Below, one piece after another: positions 17,293 through 27,295 of a DNA stretch of 64,000 nucleotides. The stretch is from Firmicutes bacterium UBA7510. Lineage in GTDB: Bacteria > Bacillota > Clostridia > Tissierellales > Sedimentibacteraceae. Both the position numbers and the translations under genes were made by a program. Location of the stretch: NCBI GenBank assembly GCA_002479485.1, contig DLNM01000020.1:1-64000 (forward strand). The letters run 5' to 3'. How positions within the stretch are numbered: the first letter of the stretch is position 1; every line of letters starts with the position of its first letter. Under the pieces are notes generated by a model that was given only the letters and a program-made list of their open reading frames with translations, was not told the DNA's origin and did no database searches.

Positions 17293-19068
17293 TTAAGAAA
17301 TAATTCCTACTTTTTTCAGTAAATACTCTGCATTTGTCGTTTTTGATTTTCCATGTTTTAACTTATAATCAAAATATATTTCATCATTAATATAATTCTC
17401 ACTGAAGCTGTAATTAGCAATGCCTTGATAGTTATCTTCTAATCTGCATACTTCTAAATCATGAGTTGTTATCATGCCAGCAACCCCTAACTTTGATAAT
17501 TCCTTTAATACTCCTTCGGCACCTTTTAGACGATCTATAGAATTAGTACCTCTAAATATTTCATCTATTAAAAATAGTGTGTTTTTATTACTATTAGCCT
17601 TATCTATAATCATTTTTATACGTTTTAGTTCTGCGTAGAAAGTTGAAATTCCTTCATTTAAATCATCAAATACGCGCATAGAAGTAATTACATTCATTTT
17701 AGAAAATGACATATTGCTAGCACATACATAGCTTCCAGCTTGAGCTAAAACCATATTAATACCTACAGTTCTCATAAATGTAGTTTTGCCCGACATATTA
17801 GAGCCAGAAATAATATAAATATTATTATCTAATACAAAATCATTACAAACGCGTTTATCATTATTAATTAAAGGATGACCTAAATCTATTGCTCGAATAC
17901 AACTTTTTCTTTCATTGAGCTTTGGAATATAAACATTGTTGCATACACGTGGAAGATTAGAAAAGCTTATTAAGCTTTCCAATTCACCTAGCGCTGTAAA
18001 CCATTTGTCTACCGATTCTGAATGTTTTTGTTTCCAATTATCTAAATTGATTGCATTTTTATAGTCCCATAAAAACAATAAATTAAGGATAATATATGCA
18101 ATTCCGTTTTTACATTGACTCACATTGTTTGCAATTGCATATAATTCATTTAATGCTACTTGTGAACTTTTTATTATATCTTTAATCTTCTCTAGTTTTA
18201 TAGACTCAAAATCTGTATCAATGATTTCTTTTATTATTTTGTTATAACGAAATAACTTTTTAGGTAGTTTACGCATCACGCCAACATAATTTCTAGCCCT
18301 ATTAAAACCGATTATGCACAAAATAATATGAAGTATCAATAATCCACATGCAATATTAAAAGCGATTAAACATTTGAAAAGAATTGAATACACTAGCAAT
18401 GAACAAGTTGGAATCCATAGTAACTTTAAAAATATTTTAACAAAATTATTTTCTATAAAATGCTTTTTATCTTGCAGCTCTTCTACTAAAGCAGGAAAAG
18501 AATCGTCAATTCCTACCACAGAAAAAAGATATTCCATGTAACTAGCCCAGCTATATTTATCTGTAAGTTCAGTAATTGAATCTTGTCGTTCTTTTATCTC
18601 ATTTTGGCTGAACTGTGGATTTAATAAATCCTTAGCAAATAGTTTTCTTCCATAGTAAGTATGGGAACTATTTAACATTTGAAAAACTGATTTTTTTCCA
18701 ACAATATCTAAATCAATTGAATAAGGATGATTATTATCAATAAATTCTTCACCTATATCTTCAAAACTACACCACTCACCTGTAATTCTTTTAATATTTT
18801 TTTCATTGATAGCTATAAGTCCTTCTTCAAGATTAATTTTTGCAAATGTTTTTCTATGAAATATATGTGCTATAATATAAATAACTACCTCTATACCAAT
18901 AAGTGTAAGTAATTCTATTGGATATTTATTCTTATATGCACTATAAGAACCATAACAAATAATAACAAGTAAAATAAGCTTAAATATACCCATAAAATTA
19001 GCGGCTCGATTATATTTATCTAAAATAACTTTTCTTCTTTTTATATCATCTTCAAATACTGTTAGCAT
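17293..19068 (-). CDS. MutS-like ATPase with N-terminal membrane segments
   Basis: 591 residues from ATG 19068 (GAGG six bases upstream). The C-terminal MutS ATPase domain is clear: Walker A GSNMSGKTTFMRT near 430, Walker B LFLIDEIFRGTNSIDR near 510, and the TTHDLEV switch. The mismatch-recognition domain of MutS is absent. Instead there are hydrophobic pairs near residues 25-65 and 225-270, predicting four membrane helices, and a lever-like helical core. Such proteins are annotated as MutS-family but have no proven role in mismatch repair. A second, shorter relative lies at 47807-49399. Confidence 0.85.
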   Translation of the reverse strand: MLTVFEDDIKRRKVILDKYNRAANFMGIFKLILLVIICYGSYSAYKNKYPIELLTLIGIEVVIYIIAHIFHRKTFAKINLEEGLIAINEKNIKRITGEWCSFEDIGEEFIDNNHPYSIDLDIVGKKSVFQMLNSSHTYYGRKLFAKDLLNPQFSQNEIKERQDSITELTDKYSWASYMEYLFSVVGIDDSFPALVEELQDKKHFIENNFVKIFLKLLWIPTCSLLVYSILFKCLIAFNIACGLLILHIILCIIGFNRARNYVGVMRKLPKKLFRYNKIIKEIIDTDFESIKLEKIKDIIKSSQVALNELYAIANNVSQCKNGIAYIILNLLFLWDYKNAINLDNWKQKHSESVDKWFTALGELESLISFSNLPRVCNNVYIPKLNERKSCIRAIDLGHPLINNDKRVCNDFVLDNNIYIISGSNMSGKTTFMRTVGINMVLAQAGSYVCASNMSFSKMNVITSMRVFDDLNEGISTFYAELKRIKMIIDKANSNKNTLFLIDEIFRGTNSIDRLKGAEGVLKELSKLGVAGMITTHDLEVCRLEDNYQGIANYSFSENYINDEIYFDYKLKHGKSKTTNAEYLLKKVGIIS

Positions 19069-19245
19069 CTTATACCTCACAAAATAATATTTAAACTAAT
19101 AAATTCCCTTTAATACTATGATCTAGCATTATTGTTTTCAACTTAATACTTTTCTATTACTTAACTATATGTAACATATTTTACCATGTTTTTTTATAAC
19201 AGTAAATACAATCTAATATAAGTTATTTATACTCCAAATAAAAAT

Positions 19246-19275
19246 AGCATATAACTTTAAAGTTATATACCATTT
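19246..19275 (-). terminator. AT-rich terminator-like hairpin
   Basis: ATATAACTTTAAAGTTATAT palindrome followed on the minus strand by GCTATTTTTATTT. It lies about 60 bases past the SRPBCC gene. The stem has little GC, so the call is weak. The remaining bases from 19081 to 19333 are AT-rich and show no gene. Confidence 0.45.
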
Positions 19276-19333
19276 TTTTATTGGTTTAAAGACTTGAAAA
19301 GTCTTATAATCTCTTATTGGAATTTATATATCA

Positions 19334-19726
19334 TTATCCTAATTCCTTTTTTAAGTCTGAAACATAGGTCGCTTGCTGTTTTTTTAAATAAATGCCTACA
19401 AACGGCTTCATTAATAATTTTTTCGTAGTTACATTTTCTGTAAAGTCGATAGTAGTTGTGCCATTTTGATACGAAAAAATGCCTATCCAATGTCCTGTCA
19501 TGTTACTGTTTTCCATATCAAATTCCCAGCGTTTATATTCCTCACAAGAAGTTATGTTAAATGTTGTTGCATAACCATCCTTTGTATATTCTACAAATTG
19601 GTTTTCATTTAAAATAGCTATTTTGCTCAAATCACTTCGCCAAGAGTAGTTTTCAAGAGAGGTTACAATATCCCAGACTTTTTTTATATCGTGAGGAAAA
19701 GTAACCTTGATATTCGATACAGTCAT
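19334..19726 (-). CDS. SRPBCC-family (START/Bet v1-like) protein
   Basis: 130 residues. The start VSNIKVTFPHDIKKVWDIVTSLENYSWRSDL fits the strand-helix entry of the SRPBCC fold, and WEFDMENSNMTGHW and the final long helix complete it, though no cofactor residues can be assigned. Family proteins bind hydrophobic ligands in a helix-grip cavity. ATG at 19726 with GGAGG upstream is the clear start; longer in-frame versions would overlap polC. Confidence 0.75.
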   Translation of the reverse strand: MTVSNIKVTFPHDIKKVWDIVTSLENYSWRSDLSKIAILNENQFVEYTKDGYATTFNITSCEEYKRWEFDMENSNMTGHWIGIFSYQNGTTTIDFTENVTTKKLLMKPFVGIYLKKQQATYVSDLKKELG

Positions 19727-19760
19727 GTATACACCTCCATTGAAATTCTTTTTGTCATTT

Positions 19761-22700
19761 TTATAAGTTGAAAAGTGTAATTTGATTAGTTTTATCCATA
19801 TTTTTAAGACAACCATGCTTTTCCAGTACTTCTATAACTGTTTTTGTTACCTTTGCACGTTTTGTTATATCTTCCATAGAGATAAACTCGCCCTTTTCTC
19901 GTTCCTCTTTAATGCTTATTGCAGCATTTTCTCCTAGTCCTTGCAATCCAACAAGCGGGGGAAGTATACCGCCATCAGCTATCTGGAACCTTCTGTCATC
20001 TGAATTATAAAGGTCGACCTTTTCGCATTTGTAGCCACGTTTATACATTTCACGCGCAACTTCAAGGACAGTATAAGCATCCTTTTCCTTTGTTGTCTTA
20101 TCATTACCCTTATCGTCTATTTCTTTCATGGCTCTTTCTATGCTTTCTAATCCATTGGCTATAATCTCTGCATCAAAATCCTGAGCCTTCATAGTGAAAT
20201 ATGATGCGTAAAAAGCTTCTGGGTAATGAACTTTAAAGTAGGCTATTTTAACTGACATCATAACATATGCAACAGCATGAGCCTTAGGAAACATGTATTT
20301 TATCTTGTTACAAGAGTCTATGTACCACTGTGGGACATCCTGAGCCTTCATAGCCTCTTCATCCTCAAGTCTTAAGCCTTTACCTTTTCTAACCCGTTCC
20401 ATTATATCAAAGGATTTTTTCTTATCTACACCCTTTAATATTAAATAAGTCATAATGTCATCACGGGTAGCAATAACCTCATTTATTTTACATACATTGT
20501 TTAAAATTAGTTCTTGCGCATTTCCAACCCAAACGTCTGTACCATGAGAAAGCCCACTAATACGAAGTAAATCTGAAAATGTTTTTGGTTGAGTCTCTAA
20601 TACCATTTTTCTAACAAATGCAGTACCAAATTCAGGTATAGCAAGAGTTCCTGTTTCGCAGTTAATGTCTTCTTTAGTTACACCTAGAGCATTTGGACTT
20701 GTGAATATTGACATTGTTTTAGGATCATCCAGCGGAACATCTTTATCATTTATACCGGTAAAATCTTCTAACATTCTTATAATTGAAGGAGTATCATGAC
20801 CTAAAAGGTCAAGTTTTAGTATACGTCCAGATATAGAATGATAGTCAAAGTGGGTTGTAATAGAATCTGCCTTCATATTATTTGCAGGATACTGTACTGG
20901 AGTAAAATCGTGTATATCCTTATTACGAGGAACAACCATTACACCTCCTGGGTGCTGACCTGAGGTTCTTTTAACACCTAAACACCCTTGGATAATTCTT
21001 GTGATTTCGGCATTTCTCTTAGTTATTCCTTTATCTTCATAATAATTCTTAACAAATCCATATGCAGTCTTATCTGCTATTGTACCTATAGTTCCTGCTC
21101 TAAATACCTTTCCTGTACCAAATAGTTCCTCAGTGTATTTCATGGCAACGCCCTGCTCTTCACCAGCAAAGTTAAGGTCTATATCAGGCTCCTTATCTCC
21201 GTGGAAACCCAAGAAAACCTCAAAAGGTATCTCATGACCATCTTTTCGTAGTTTCTTACCACAATTAGGGCAGTCTTTATCAGGTAAATCTACACCTGAA
21301 CCATATTCGCCATTTGTAAAAAACTCTGAATATTTGCAGCTATCACATATATAATGAGGAGCAAGAGGGTTAACCTCTGAGATACCACTCATTGTAGCAG
21401 CAAAGGATGAACCTACAGAGCCTCTTGAACCAACTATATAGCCATCATCATTAGATTTTTTTACTAGTTTTTGAGCTATAATATACATTATTGCGTAGCC
21501 GTTACTTATAATAGAATTAAGTTCTCTTTCAAGTCTGCTATGTACTATTTCTGGAAGAGGATCGCCATAAATTCTATGCGCTCTTTCATAACAAATTGTT
21601 CTAAATTCTTCATCCGCACCATCTATTATCGGAGGAAAAGTTCCATTTGGTATAGGTAATATTCTCTCAATGCTATCAGCAATAATATTAGTGTTTTTAA
21701 CAACAACCTCGTAGGCTAATTCTTTTCCAAGATATGAGAAATCCTCTAGCATTTCTTCAGTTGTCTTTAGATATAAAGGCGCTTGATCTTCAGCATCTTC
21801 AAAGCCTTGACCAACCATAAGAATCTTTCTATACAGCTCATCCTCTTCTTTTAGAAAATGAACATCACCTGTTGCTATTACAATTTTATTTAGCTTTTTA
21901 CCAAGCTCTATTATCTTTCTATTTATATCCTTGAGTTCTTCCATAGAATTTACTGTACCATTTCTATATAAAAACTCGTTGTTACCGAGTGGCTGAATTT
22001 CAAGGAAATCATAAAATTCCGCTATTTTTTCAATCTTTTCATCGCTTTCACCATTTAATATTGCTTTATATAGCTCTCCTGCCTCGCATGCTGTTCCAAT
22101 GATTAAGCCTTCTCTAACCTTATTTAAATCAGATTTAAGTATACGAGGTTTTTTATAAAACAGTTCAATATGTGCCTTTGAAATTAATTTATATAATTCC
22201 TTTAATCCATCTAAATTCTTAACCAAAATATTTACATGAAATGTAGGTTTTTTAGTCATATCTATATTTCTAGTAAGCTTTTCATTTAAGACATCAAAAT
22301 GTATTAAACCTTGTTCCTCTAGTAGCTTATATAGCTCTAATAAAAGCATCGATGTAGCCTTAGCATCATCAACAGCTCTGTGATGGTTTTCTAAAACAAT
22401 GTTAAACTTTTTAGTCAATGTATTTAACTTGTAATTTTTAACACCTTTCACTAAAGATTTAGATAATTCCAAAGTATCTATTACAGGCATATCATACTTT
22501 TCATTAAAATTCACAAGATTCTTTTCCTTTATAAATTTAATATCAAAGCTTGCATTATGAGCTACAAGTATTGAATCATTTCCTACAAACTCCTTAAAGC
22601 CAGTTAAGGCTTCTTTGATACTTGGTGCACCAACAAGCATTTCATCTGTTATACTAGTAAGTTCAATTATTTTTTCAGGCAGCTTCATATCTGTACTGAC

Positions 22701-24014
22701 AAAAGTGTTGAAAGTATCGATAATTTTTCTATCCTTAATCTTTACAGCTCCAATTTCAATAATGTCATCTTTACGTGCATTAAAGCCTGTTGTTTCAATA
22801 TCAAAAACTACAACCTGTGAATCAAGACATTTATCATCACATTTGTAGGAAATGGAAGTGCCATCATCAATTAAATAACCTTCCATTCCATATATAACCT
22901 TAAAATCATCACTTCCTGCTTCCATAGCATTTGGGAATCCTTGAACAACGCCATGATCAGTTATAGCCATAGCCTTATGTCCCCATTTCTTAGCAAGCTT
23001 AGCATATTCAGTAAATTGATTTATACCATCCATTGAACTCATATTTGTATGTAAATGAAGCTCTACTCTTTTTTCCTCAGCATTATCCATTTTTTCAGAA
23101 ACAGTGAATTCTGTTTCTTTTATTGCCCTACACATTACAACTAACTCACGCATAAATGAATCATACTCTGCATTTCCTATAACCTGAACGGCCTTGAAAC
23201 CTTCAAGGTCAGCGGGGTCAACATTTTTTGGGCAAAAATATTTCACATTTATTGTGTCTGTAAAATCAGTTACTGAATAAATAAATAGTACGTTTCCATT
23301 TTTTAATTCTCTTTTATCACATGCAATTACAGCACCTTTTAAATGAACTTCACCAGAATTGTCATTTATTTCAGAAATTTTACTTAATTCTAAAACATCA
23401 AATTTCTTTTCATCTTTGATATTTTGTTTAAATCTAATTTGTGGCTTTGGTTGAGTAAACACCTGAGCTTTATTAGCTTGTTCTTCTGATTTTTTAATCC
23501 CATTATCAGCTAATGATTTTTTTATTTCGTTTTCAATTATGTCAGAGGTTTTATCTTCTAGATCTTCCTTTTCAAGCTTAATTTCAACATTAGTATCAAA
23601 ATTATATAATTTTATGAAATATTCCTTTATTCTTTTATCTATATTGTAATCTTTAATTTGTTCATAGGCTAAATCATTTGAAACCTTAATAACTATAAAG
23701 TTATCATCAATTGAAACTTGACAGCTCTTGCAACACATTAAAGATATTTTTCTTATTAGGTATTCTACATTTGAAATTAAAATTTCGTTAAATTCATTGT
23801 TTTTATCTTTAATATTATAGCTAATGAAAAATTCTACGTTAATCATATTAGAATAATGACCTTTTATTTTAGTTACTGCCTTATCAATTTCATCAAAGCA
23901 TATAATATTATCAGCCGACATATTAAATCGAATTAACTTGTCCTCTTTTAAAACTTCAATTTTAATCAACTCTGCTTTAGAAAGTCCTTTATATTTGCTA
24001 AAATCAATAAACAT
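19761..24014 (-). CDS. polC: DNA polymerase III, PolC-type alpha subunit
   Basis: 1417 residues. PolC is the replicative polymerase of low-GC Gram-positives. Order: an N-terminal domain, an OB fold (about 210-310), a PHP domain (VELHLHTNMSSMDG near 320, AITDHG), a DEDD proofreading exonuclease inserted in PHP (FDIETTGFN near 408), the rest of PHP, then the palm with GSRGSVGSSFAA and the catalytic KEPDIDLNFAGEEQ. Between them is a Cys4 zinc site (CDSCKY...CPNCGKK). ATG at 24014 with GGAG upstream is preferred over the in-frame ATG at 24026. A terminator separates it from ispG. Confidence 0.97.
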   Translation of the reverse strand: MFIDFSKYKGLSKAELIKIEVLKEDKLIRFNMSADNIICFDEIDKAVTKIKGHYSNMINVEFFISYNIKDKNNEFNEILISNVEYLIRKISLMCCKSCQVSIDDNFIVIKVSNDLAYEQIKDYNIDKRIKEYFIKLYNFDTNVEIKLEKEDLEDKTSDIIENEIKKSLADNGIKKSEEQANKAQVFTQPKPQIRFKQNIKDEKKFDVLELSKISEINDNSGEVHLKGAVIACDKRELKNGNVLFIYSVTDFTDTINVKYFCPKNVDPADLEGFKAVQVIGNAEYDSFMRELVVMCRAIKETEFTVSEKMDNAEEKRVELHLHTNMSSMDGINQFTEYAKLAKKWGHKAMAITDHGVVQGFPNAMEAGSDDFKVIYGMEGYLIDDGTSISYKCDDKCLDSQVVVFDIETTGFNARKDDIIEIGAVKIKDRKIIDTFNTFVSTDMKLPEKIIELTSITDEMLVGAPSIKEALTGFKEFVGNDSILVAHNASFDIKFIKEKNLVNFNEKYDMPVIDTLELSKSLVKGVKNYKLNTLTKKFNIVLENHHRAVDDAKATSMLLLELYKLLEEQGLIHFDVLNEKLTRNIDMTKKPTFHVNILVKNLDGLKELYKLISKAHIELFYKKPRILKSDLNKVREGLIIGTACEAGELYKAILNGESDEKIEKIAEFYDFLEIQPLGNNEFLYRNGTVNSMEELKDINRKIIELGKKLNKIVIATGDVHFLKEEDELYRKILMVGQGFEDAEDQAPLYLKTTEEMLEDFSYLGKELAYEVVVKNTNIIADSIERILPIPNGTFPPIIDGADEEFRTICYERAHRIYGDPLPEIVHSRLERELNSIISNGYAIMYIIAQKLVKKSNDDGYIVGSRGSVGSSFAATMSGISEVNPLAPHYICDSCKYSEFFTNGEYGSGVDLPDKDCPNCGKKLRKDGHEIPFEVFLGFHGDKEPDIDLNFAGEEQGVAMKYTEELFGTGKVFRAGTIGTIADKTAYGFVKNYYEDKGITKRNAEITRIIQGCLGVKRTSGQHPGGVMVVPRNKDIHDFTPVQYPANNMKADSITTHFDYHSISGRILKLDLLGHDTPSIIRMLEDFTGINDKDVPLDDPKTMSIFTSPNALGVTKEDINCETGTLAIPEFGTAFVRKMVLETQPKTFSDLLRISGLSHGTDVWVGNAQELILNNVCKINEVIATRDDIMTYLILKGVDKKKSFDIMERVRKGKGLRLEDEEAMKAQDVPQWYIDSCNKIKYMFPKAHAVAYVMMSVKIAYFKVHYPEAFYASYFTMKAQDFDAEIIANGLESIERAMKEIDDKGNDKTTKEKDAYTVLEVAREMYKRGYKCEKVDLYNSDDRRFQIADGGILPPLVGLQGLGENAAISIKEEREKGEFISMEDITKRAKVTKTVIEVLEKHGCLKNMDKTNQITLFNL

Positions 24015-24061
24015 TCTTATCTCCATTAAGTGAAACCATATTATATGTTCTATTATATAAT

Positions 24062-24088
24062 AAAACTGATGACTTTGTCATCAGTTTT
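24062..24088 (-). terminator. Terminator after ispG
   Basis: Perfect 12-bp stem AAAACTGATGAC / GTCATCAGTTTT with a TTT loop, about 60 bases past ispG on the minus strand. Its flanks, with TTTTATTATATAA, resemble a rho-independent terminator; polC would then need its own promoter in the 50 bases that follow. Confidence 0.8.
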
Positions 24089-24150
24089 AAGCTGTATAAT
24101 ACAGTTTTTATTTTAATTAATTTTTTAGATAAGTTGAAATATAGCTTAAC

Positions 24151-25200
24151 TTAATTCAACTTATTTATTTCTTCTAAAAGAACCTTTATTATTTCACTTT
24201 CTTTTACTTTAGTGATTATTTCACCTTTTTTGAATAGCAAGGCTTCACCATTTCCTGAGGCTATTCCTATATCTGCTTCTCTTGCTTCTCCTGGTCCATT
24301 AACTGCGCATCCCATTATAGCAACCTTTATGTCTTTTTTTATTGGTGAAATAGCTTTTTTCACGTCTTTTACGATATTTATTAAATCTACCTTAGTTCTA
24401 CCGCAGGTTGGACAGGAGACAACTTCTATACCATAAGGTCTAAGACCTAAGTATTGTAGTATTTTTCTACCCATAATAACTTCTCTAATTGGATCTTCAG
24501 TTAAAGAAACACGAATAGTATCACCAATACCCATAAGCAGTAAAGACCCAAGACCCATAGAAGATTTAATAATACCGTCCTCTTCAGAGCCAGATTCTGT
24601 TATACCTAGATGTATTGGATAGTCTGTTCTTTTGCTTAATTCAATATTGGCATCATATGTTAATCTAACATCAGATGCTTTAATTGATATAACTATATTT
24701 TCATAATTATATTTTTCAACAATTCTAACTTGCTCTAATGCACTTTCAACTAAGGATAGCTTGTTAACACCATTATATTTTTCTAAGTATTCTTTCTTTA
24801 CAGAGCCTGAATTTACTCCTACCCTTATTGGTATATTATTATATTTACACTCATTTATAACCCTAGCTACATTATCCTCAGAGCCTATGTAGCAAGGATT
24901 AATTCTAATAGCGTCAGCTCCGTTTTTAACTGCATGAAGTGCCATCTTATAATCAAATTGTATATCTGCAACTATTGGCATTTTTGTATGGTTTTTAACT
25001 ATGTTTATAGCTTTAGCATCATCCTCTGAATCAATTGAGGCTCTTATAATATCACAGCCATTTAATTCCAAAAGCTCTAATTGCTTTATAGAATTATCTA
25101 TATCACTTAGCTTAGTATTTAACATTGATTGTACTGTAATTTTATTATTGCCACCTACATACAAATCGCCACACTTAATTTGCTTATTAATCTTTGTCAT
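24151..25200 (-). CDS. ispG: 4-hydroxy-3-methylbut-2-enyl diphosphate synthase (flavodoxin/ferredoxin)
   Basis: 349 residues. IspG converts MEcPP to HMBPP in the MEP isoprenoid pathway using a 4Fe-4S cluster. The TIM-barrel part shows VGGNNKITVQSMLNTK and RINPCYIG; the cluster cysteines are in VSCPTCGRTKVDL near 265 and GCAVNGPGEA near 300. ATG at 25200 follows GGAGGGATTACT. The gene is 60 bases after rseP. The MEP enzyme gene dxr, usually between cdsA and rseP, is not in this cluster. Confidence 0.95.
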   Translation of the reverse strand: MTKINKQIKCGDLYVGGNNKITVQSMLNTKLSDIDNSIKQLELLELNGCDIIRASIDSEDDAKAINIVKNHTKMPIVADIQFDYKMALHAVKNGADAIRINPCYIGSEDNVARVINECKYNNIPIRVGVNSGSVKKEYLEKYNGVNKLSLVESALEQVRIVEKYNYENIVISIKASDVRLTYDANIELSKRTDYPIHLGITESGSEEDGIIKSSMGLGSLLLMGIGDTIRVSLTEDPIREVIMGRKILQYLGLRPYGIEVVSCPTCGRTKVDLINIVKDVKKAISPIKKDIKVAIMGCAVNGPGEAREADIGIASGNGEALLFKKGEIITKVKESEIIKVLLEEINKLN

Positions 25201-25261
25201 AGTAATCCCTCCTTTACTAATTTCAAAAGGTTAATATTTGAGATTAGTATTATCTATTGTA

Positions 25262-26497
25262 TTAAAACAATCTTACTATATCCTTATATGTTATAAATAT
25301 CATTAAAGATATTAGAAGTACAAACCCTACAAAATGAACGAAACCTTCTTTTTCAATAGGTATTTTTTTGCCTCTAACTTTTTCTATAATTAAAAATACT
25401 AACTTACTACCATCTAGAGCCGGTATAGGCAATAAATTCATAAACCCTAAGTTGACACTAATAAATGCTAATAGATTTAATAGCGGGTATATGCCAAGCT
25501 TTGCCTGCTCACCAATCATGCTTATAACCATAACCGGACCACCAACAGCTTCACTACCTACTTTACCAGTAAACAACATACCAATAAATTCAAACATAAG
25601 TTTTATATAATATCCAGTTTTATATACAGATGACACAACAGCTGTTACAATAGACTTTTCAACTTTAGTATTAAAGCCTAAATCTAATTCTTTTTGAGGC
25701 GTAAGATTAAATGTTAATAATTGACCATTACGCTCTACTGTCATCTCTAATGTTTCACCTTTCAATTGATTTATAACCTCGCTTATTTGGCTATAACTTG
25801 CAATATCTATATTATTTATTTTTACTACTTTATCCCCTTCACGTATACCCGCCTTATGTGCAGGTAATTTATCGTCACTAGGTTTTATAACTGAAGTAGT
25901 AGTATCATTAGTATCATATGGGTATATACCAATGACATATCTGTAGTATTGATTTACGTTAAATGATAAAATCTCATTATCTCTTTTTACGGTTATTTTA
26001 TATGGTTTCTCTTCAACAGTTATTTCAGAAACTACATCATCTCTAATATAGACTTTATTATCATTTACTGAGATAACTTTATCATTGGCTCTTACCCCTG
26101 CTTTATATAGTTCAGAATTAGGATCTATTGTGCCAATAGTGCTTCCTGGAACACCATAAACAGCAGATATAATAATGTAAATAACAACTGCTAGTATAAA
26201 ATTCATTATCGGACCAGCAGCAATTACCTTAAATCTTTGCCAAACTGTTTTACTGCTATAGCTTGTGTTAGAACTTACGTCCTCTTCTTCACCTTCCATT
26301 TTTACAAAGCCACCTATGGGCAATGCTCTAATAGAATATATAGTGTCATTTTTTTCTTTTTTGTATATTATAGGCCCCATACCTATAGCAAACTCATCAA
26401 CCTTTATGCCAACACTTTTAGCTGCTTTGTAATGTCCATATTCGTGAACAAGTATAACGAGTGAAAATACAAAAATCGATGCGAATAAAGTTATCAA
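25262..26497 (-). CDS. rseP: Site-2 zinc metalloprotease RseP/RasP-like
   Basis: 411 residues. The membrane protease motif HEYGH is at residues 18-22 in the first transmembrane helix, and the second zinc-ligand motif MNLLPIPALDG is near 365. Two PDZ domains lie between (about 110-185 and 195-275). This family cleaves membrane-embedded substrates such as anti-sigma factors in regulated proteolysis. It starts with TTG at 26497, seven bases after GGAGG. It follows cdsA by 15 bases, with no dxr between. Confidence 0.93.
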   Translation of the reverse strand: MITLFASIFVFSLVILVHEYGHYKAAKSVGIKVDEFAIGMGPIIYKKEKNDTIYSIRALPIGGFVKMEGEEEDVSSNTSYSSKTVWQRFKVIAAGPIMNFILAVVIYIIISAVYGVPGSTIGTIDPNSELYKAGVRANDKVISVNDNKVYIRDDVVSEITVEEKPYKITVKRDNEILSFNVNQYYRYVIGIYPYDTNDTTTSVIKPSDDKLPAHKAGIREGDKVVKINNIDIASYSQISEVINQLKGETLEMTVERNGQLLTFNLTPQKELDLGFNTKVEKSIVTAVVSSVYKTGYYIKLMFEFIGMLFTGKVGSEAVGGPVMVISMIGEQAKLGIYPLLNLLAFISVNLGFMNLLPIPALDGSKLVFLIIEKVRGKKIPIEKEGFVHFVGFVLLISLMIFITYKDIVRLF

Positions 26498-26512
26498 AAT
26501 ATATCCTCCATA

Positions 26513-27283
26513 CTAAATAAAATAATTTACAAAATAGTAAACAACTGGTGCAACAAACAATAGACTATCAAATCTATCTAATATTCCACCATGACCAGGT
26601 AAGAAATTACCAAAGTCTTTAATTCCATGCTCCCTCTTGATTTTTGAAGCTAATAAATCTCCAACCATAGAAAATGCTGAAACAAATATACTAAATATTA
26701 TAGTATATAAGAAATTATTTATTCCTAGAACTTTAAAATATATAACAGTTAAAATGGTACAACCTACTATTCCGCCTATTGCACCCTCAACAGTTTTTTT
26801 GGGACTAACATGTGGGCATAATTTATGCTTTCCAAAAAATACACCTACAAAATAAGCAAAGGTATCTGTTCCAAATGCAATTATGTAAACTAACCATACA
26901 AATTTAGTATTATTTAACATAATCATATGATACATAAATAAAACAACATATAATCCTACAAATAGTGTCTGAGACAATCTTGCAAGTGTGATATTTTGAT
27001 TTGTAACAAATAAGATAAAATTAAATGATACATATATTAGTAACACAAATCCTACAGAAGTTGTATCAAAAAAATATCTTGCAAAAAATAAAGCTATTGC
27101 TAAAATATAATTCACTATAGCTTCATATGAAAGTCTCTTACTTGATTGTAATAATTTCGTAATCTCATATATTGCAATACAGGTTATAGCTAAATATACT
27201 AAATCAAATAACACTCCACCTAAATATGTTACTAAAGCTATTATTAATCCCCAAAATACACCAGTAATAATTCTAACCTTCAT
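26513..27283 (-). CDS. cdsA: Phosphatidate cytidylyltransferase
   Basis: 256 residues, seven or eight hydrophobic segments. The signature is complete: HVSPKKTVEGAIGG, then SKIKREHGIKDFG and PGHGGILDRFDS at the C-terminus. CdsA makes CDP-diacylglycerol from phosphatidate and CTP at the membrane. ATG at 27283 with AGGTGG upstream is preferred over the GTG at 27295, which would overlap the uppS stop. It is transcribed with uppS, 12 bases away. Confidence 0.93.
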   Translation of the reverse strand: MKVRIITGVFWGLIIALVTYLGGVLFDLVYLAITCIAIYEITKLLQSSKRLSYEAIVNYILAIALFFARYFFDTTSVGFVLLIYVSFNFILFVTNQNITLARLSQTLFVGLYVVLFMYHMIMLNNTKFVWLVYIIAFGTDTFAYFVGVFFGKHKLCPHVSPKKTVEGAIGGIVGCTILTVIYFKVLGINNFLYTIIFSIFVSAFSMVGDLLASKIKREHGIKDFGNFLPGHGGILDRFDSLLFVAPVVYYFVNYFI

Positions 27284-27295
27284 CAAAAACACCAC

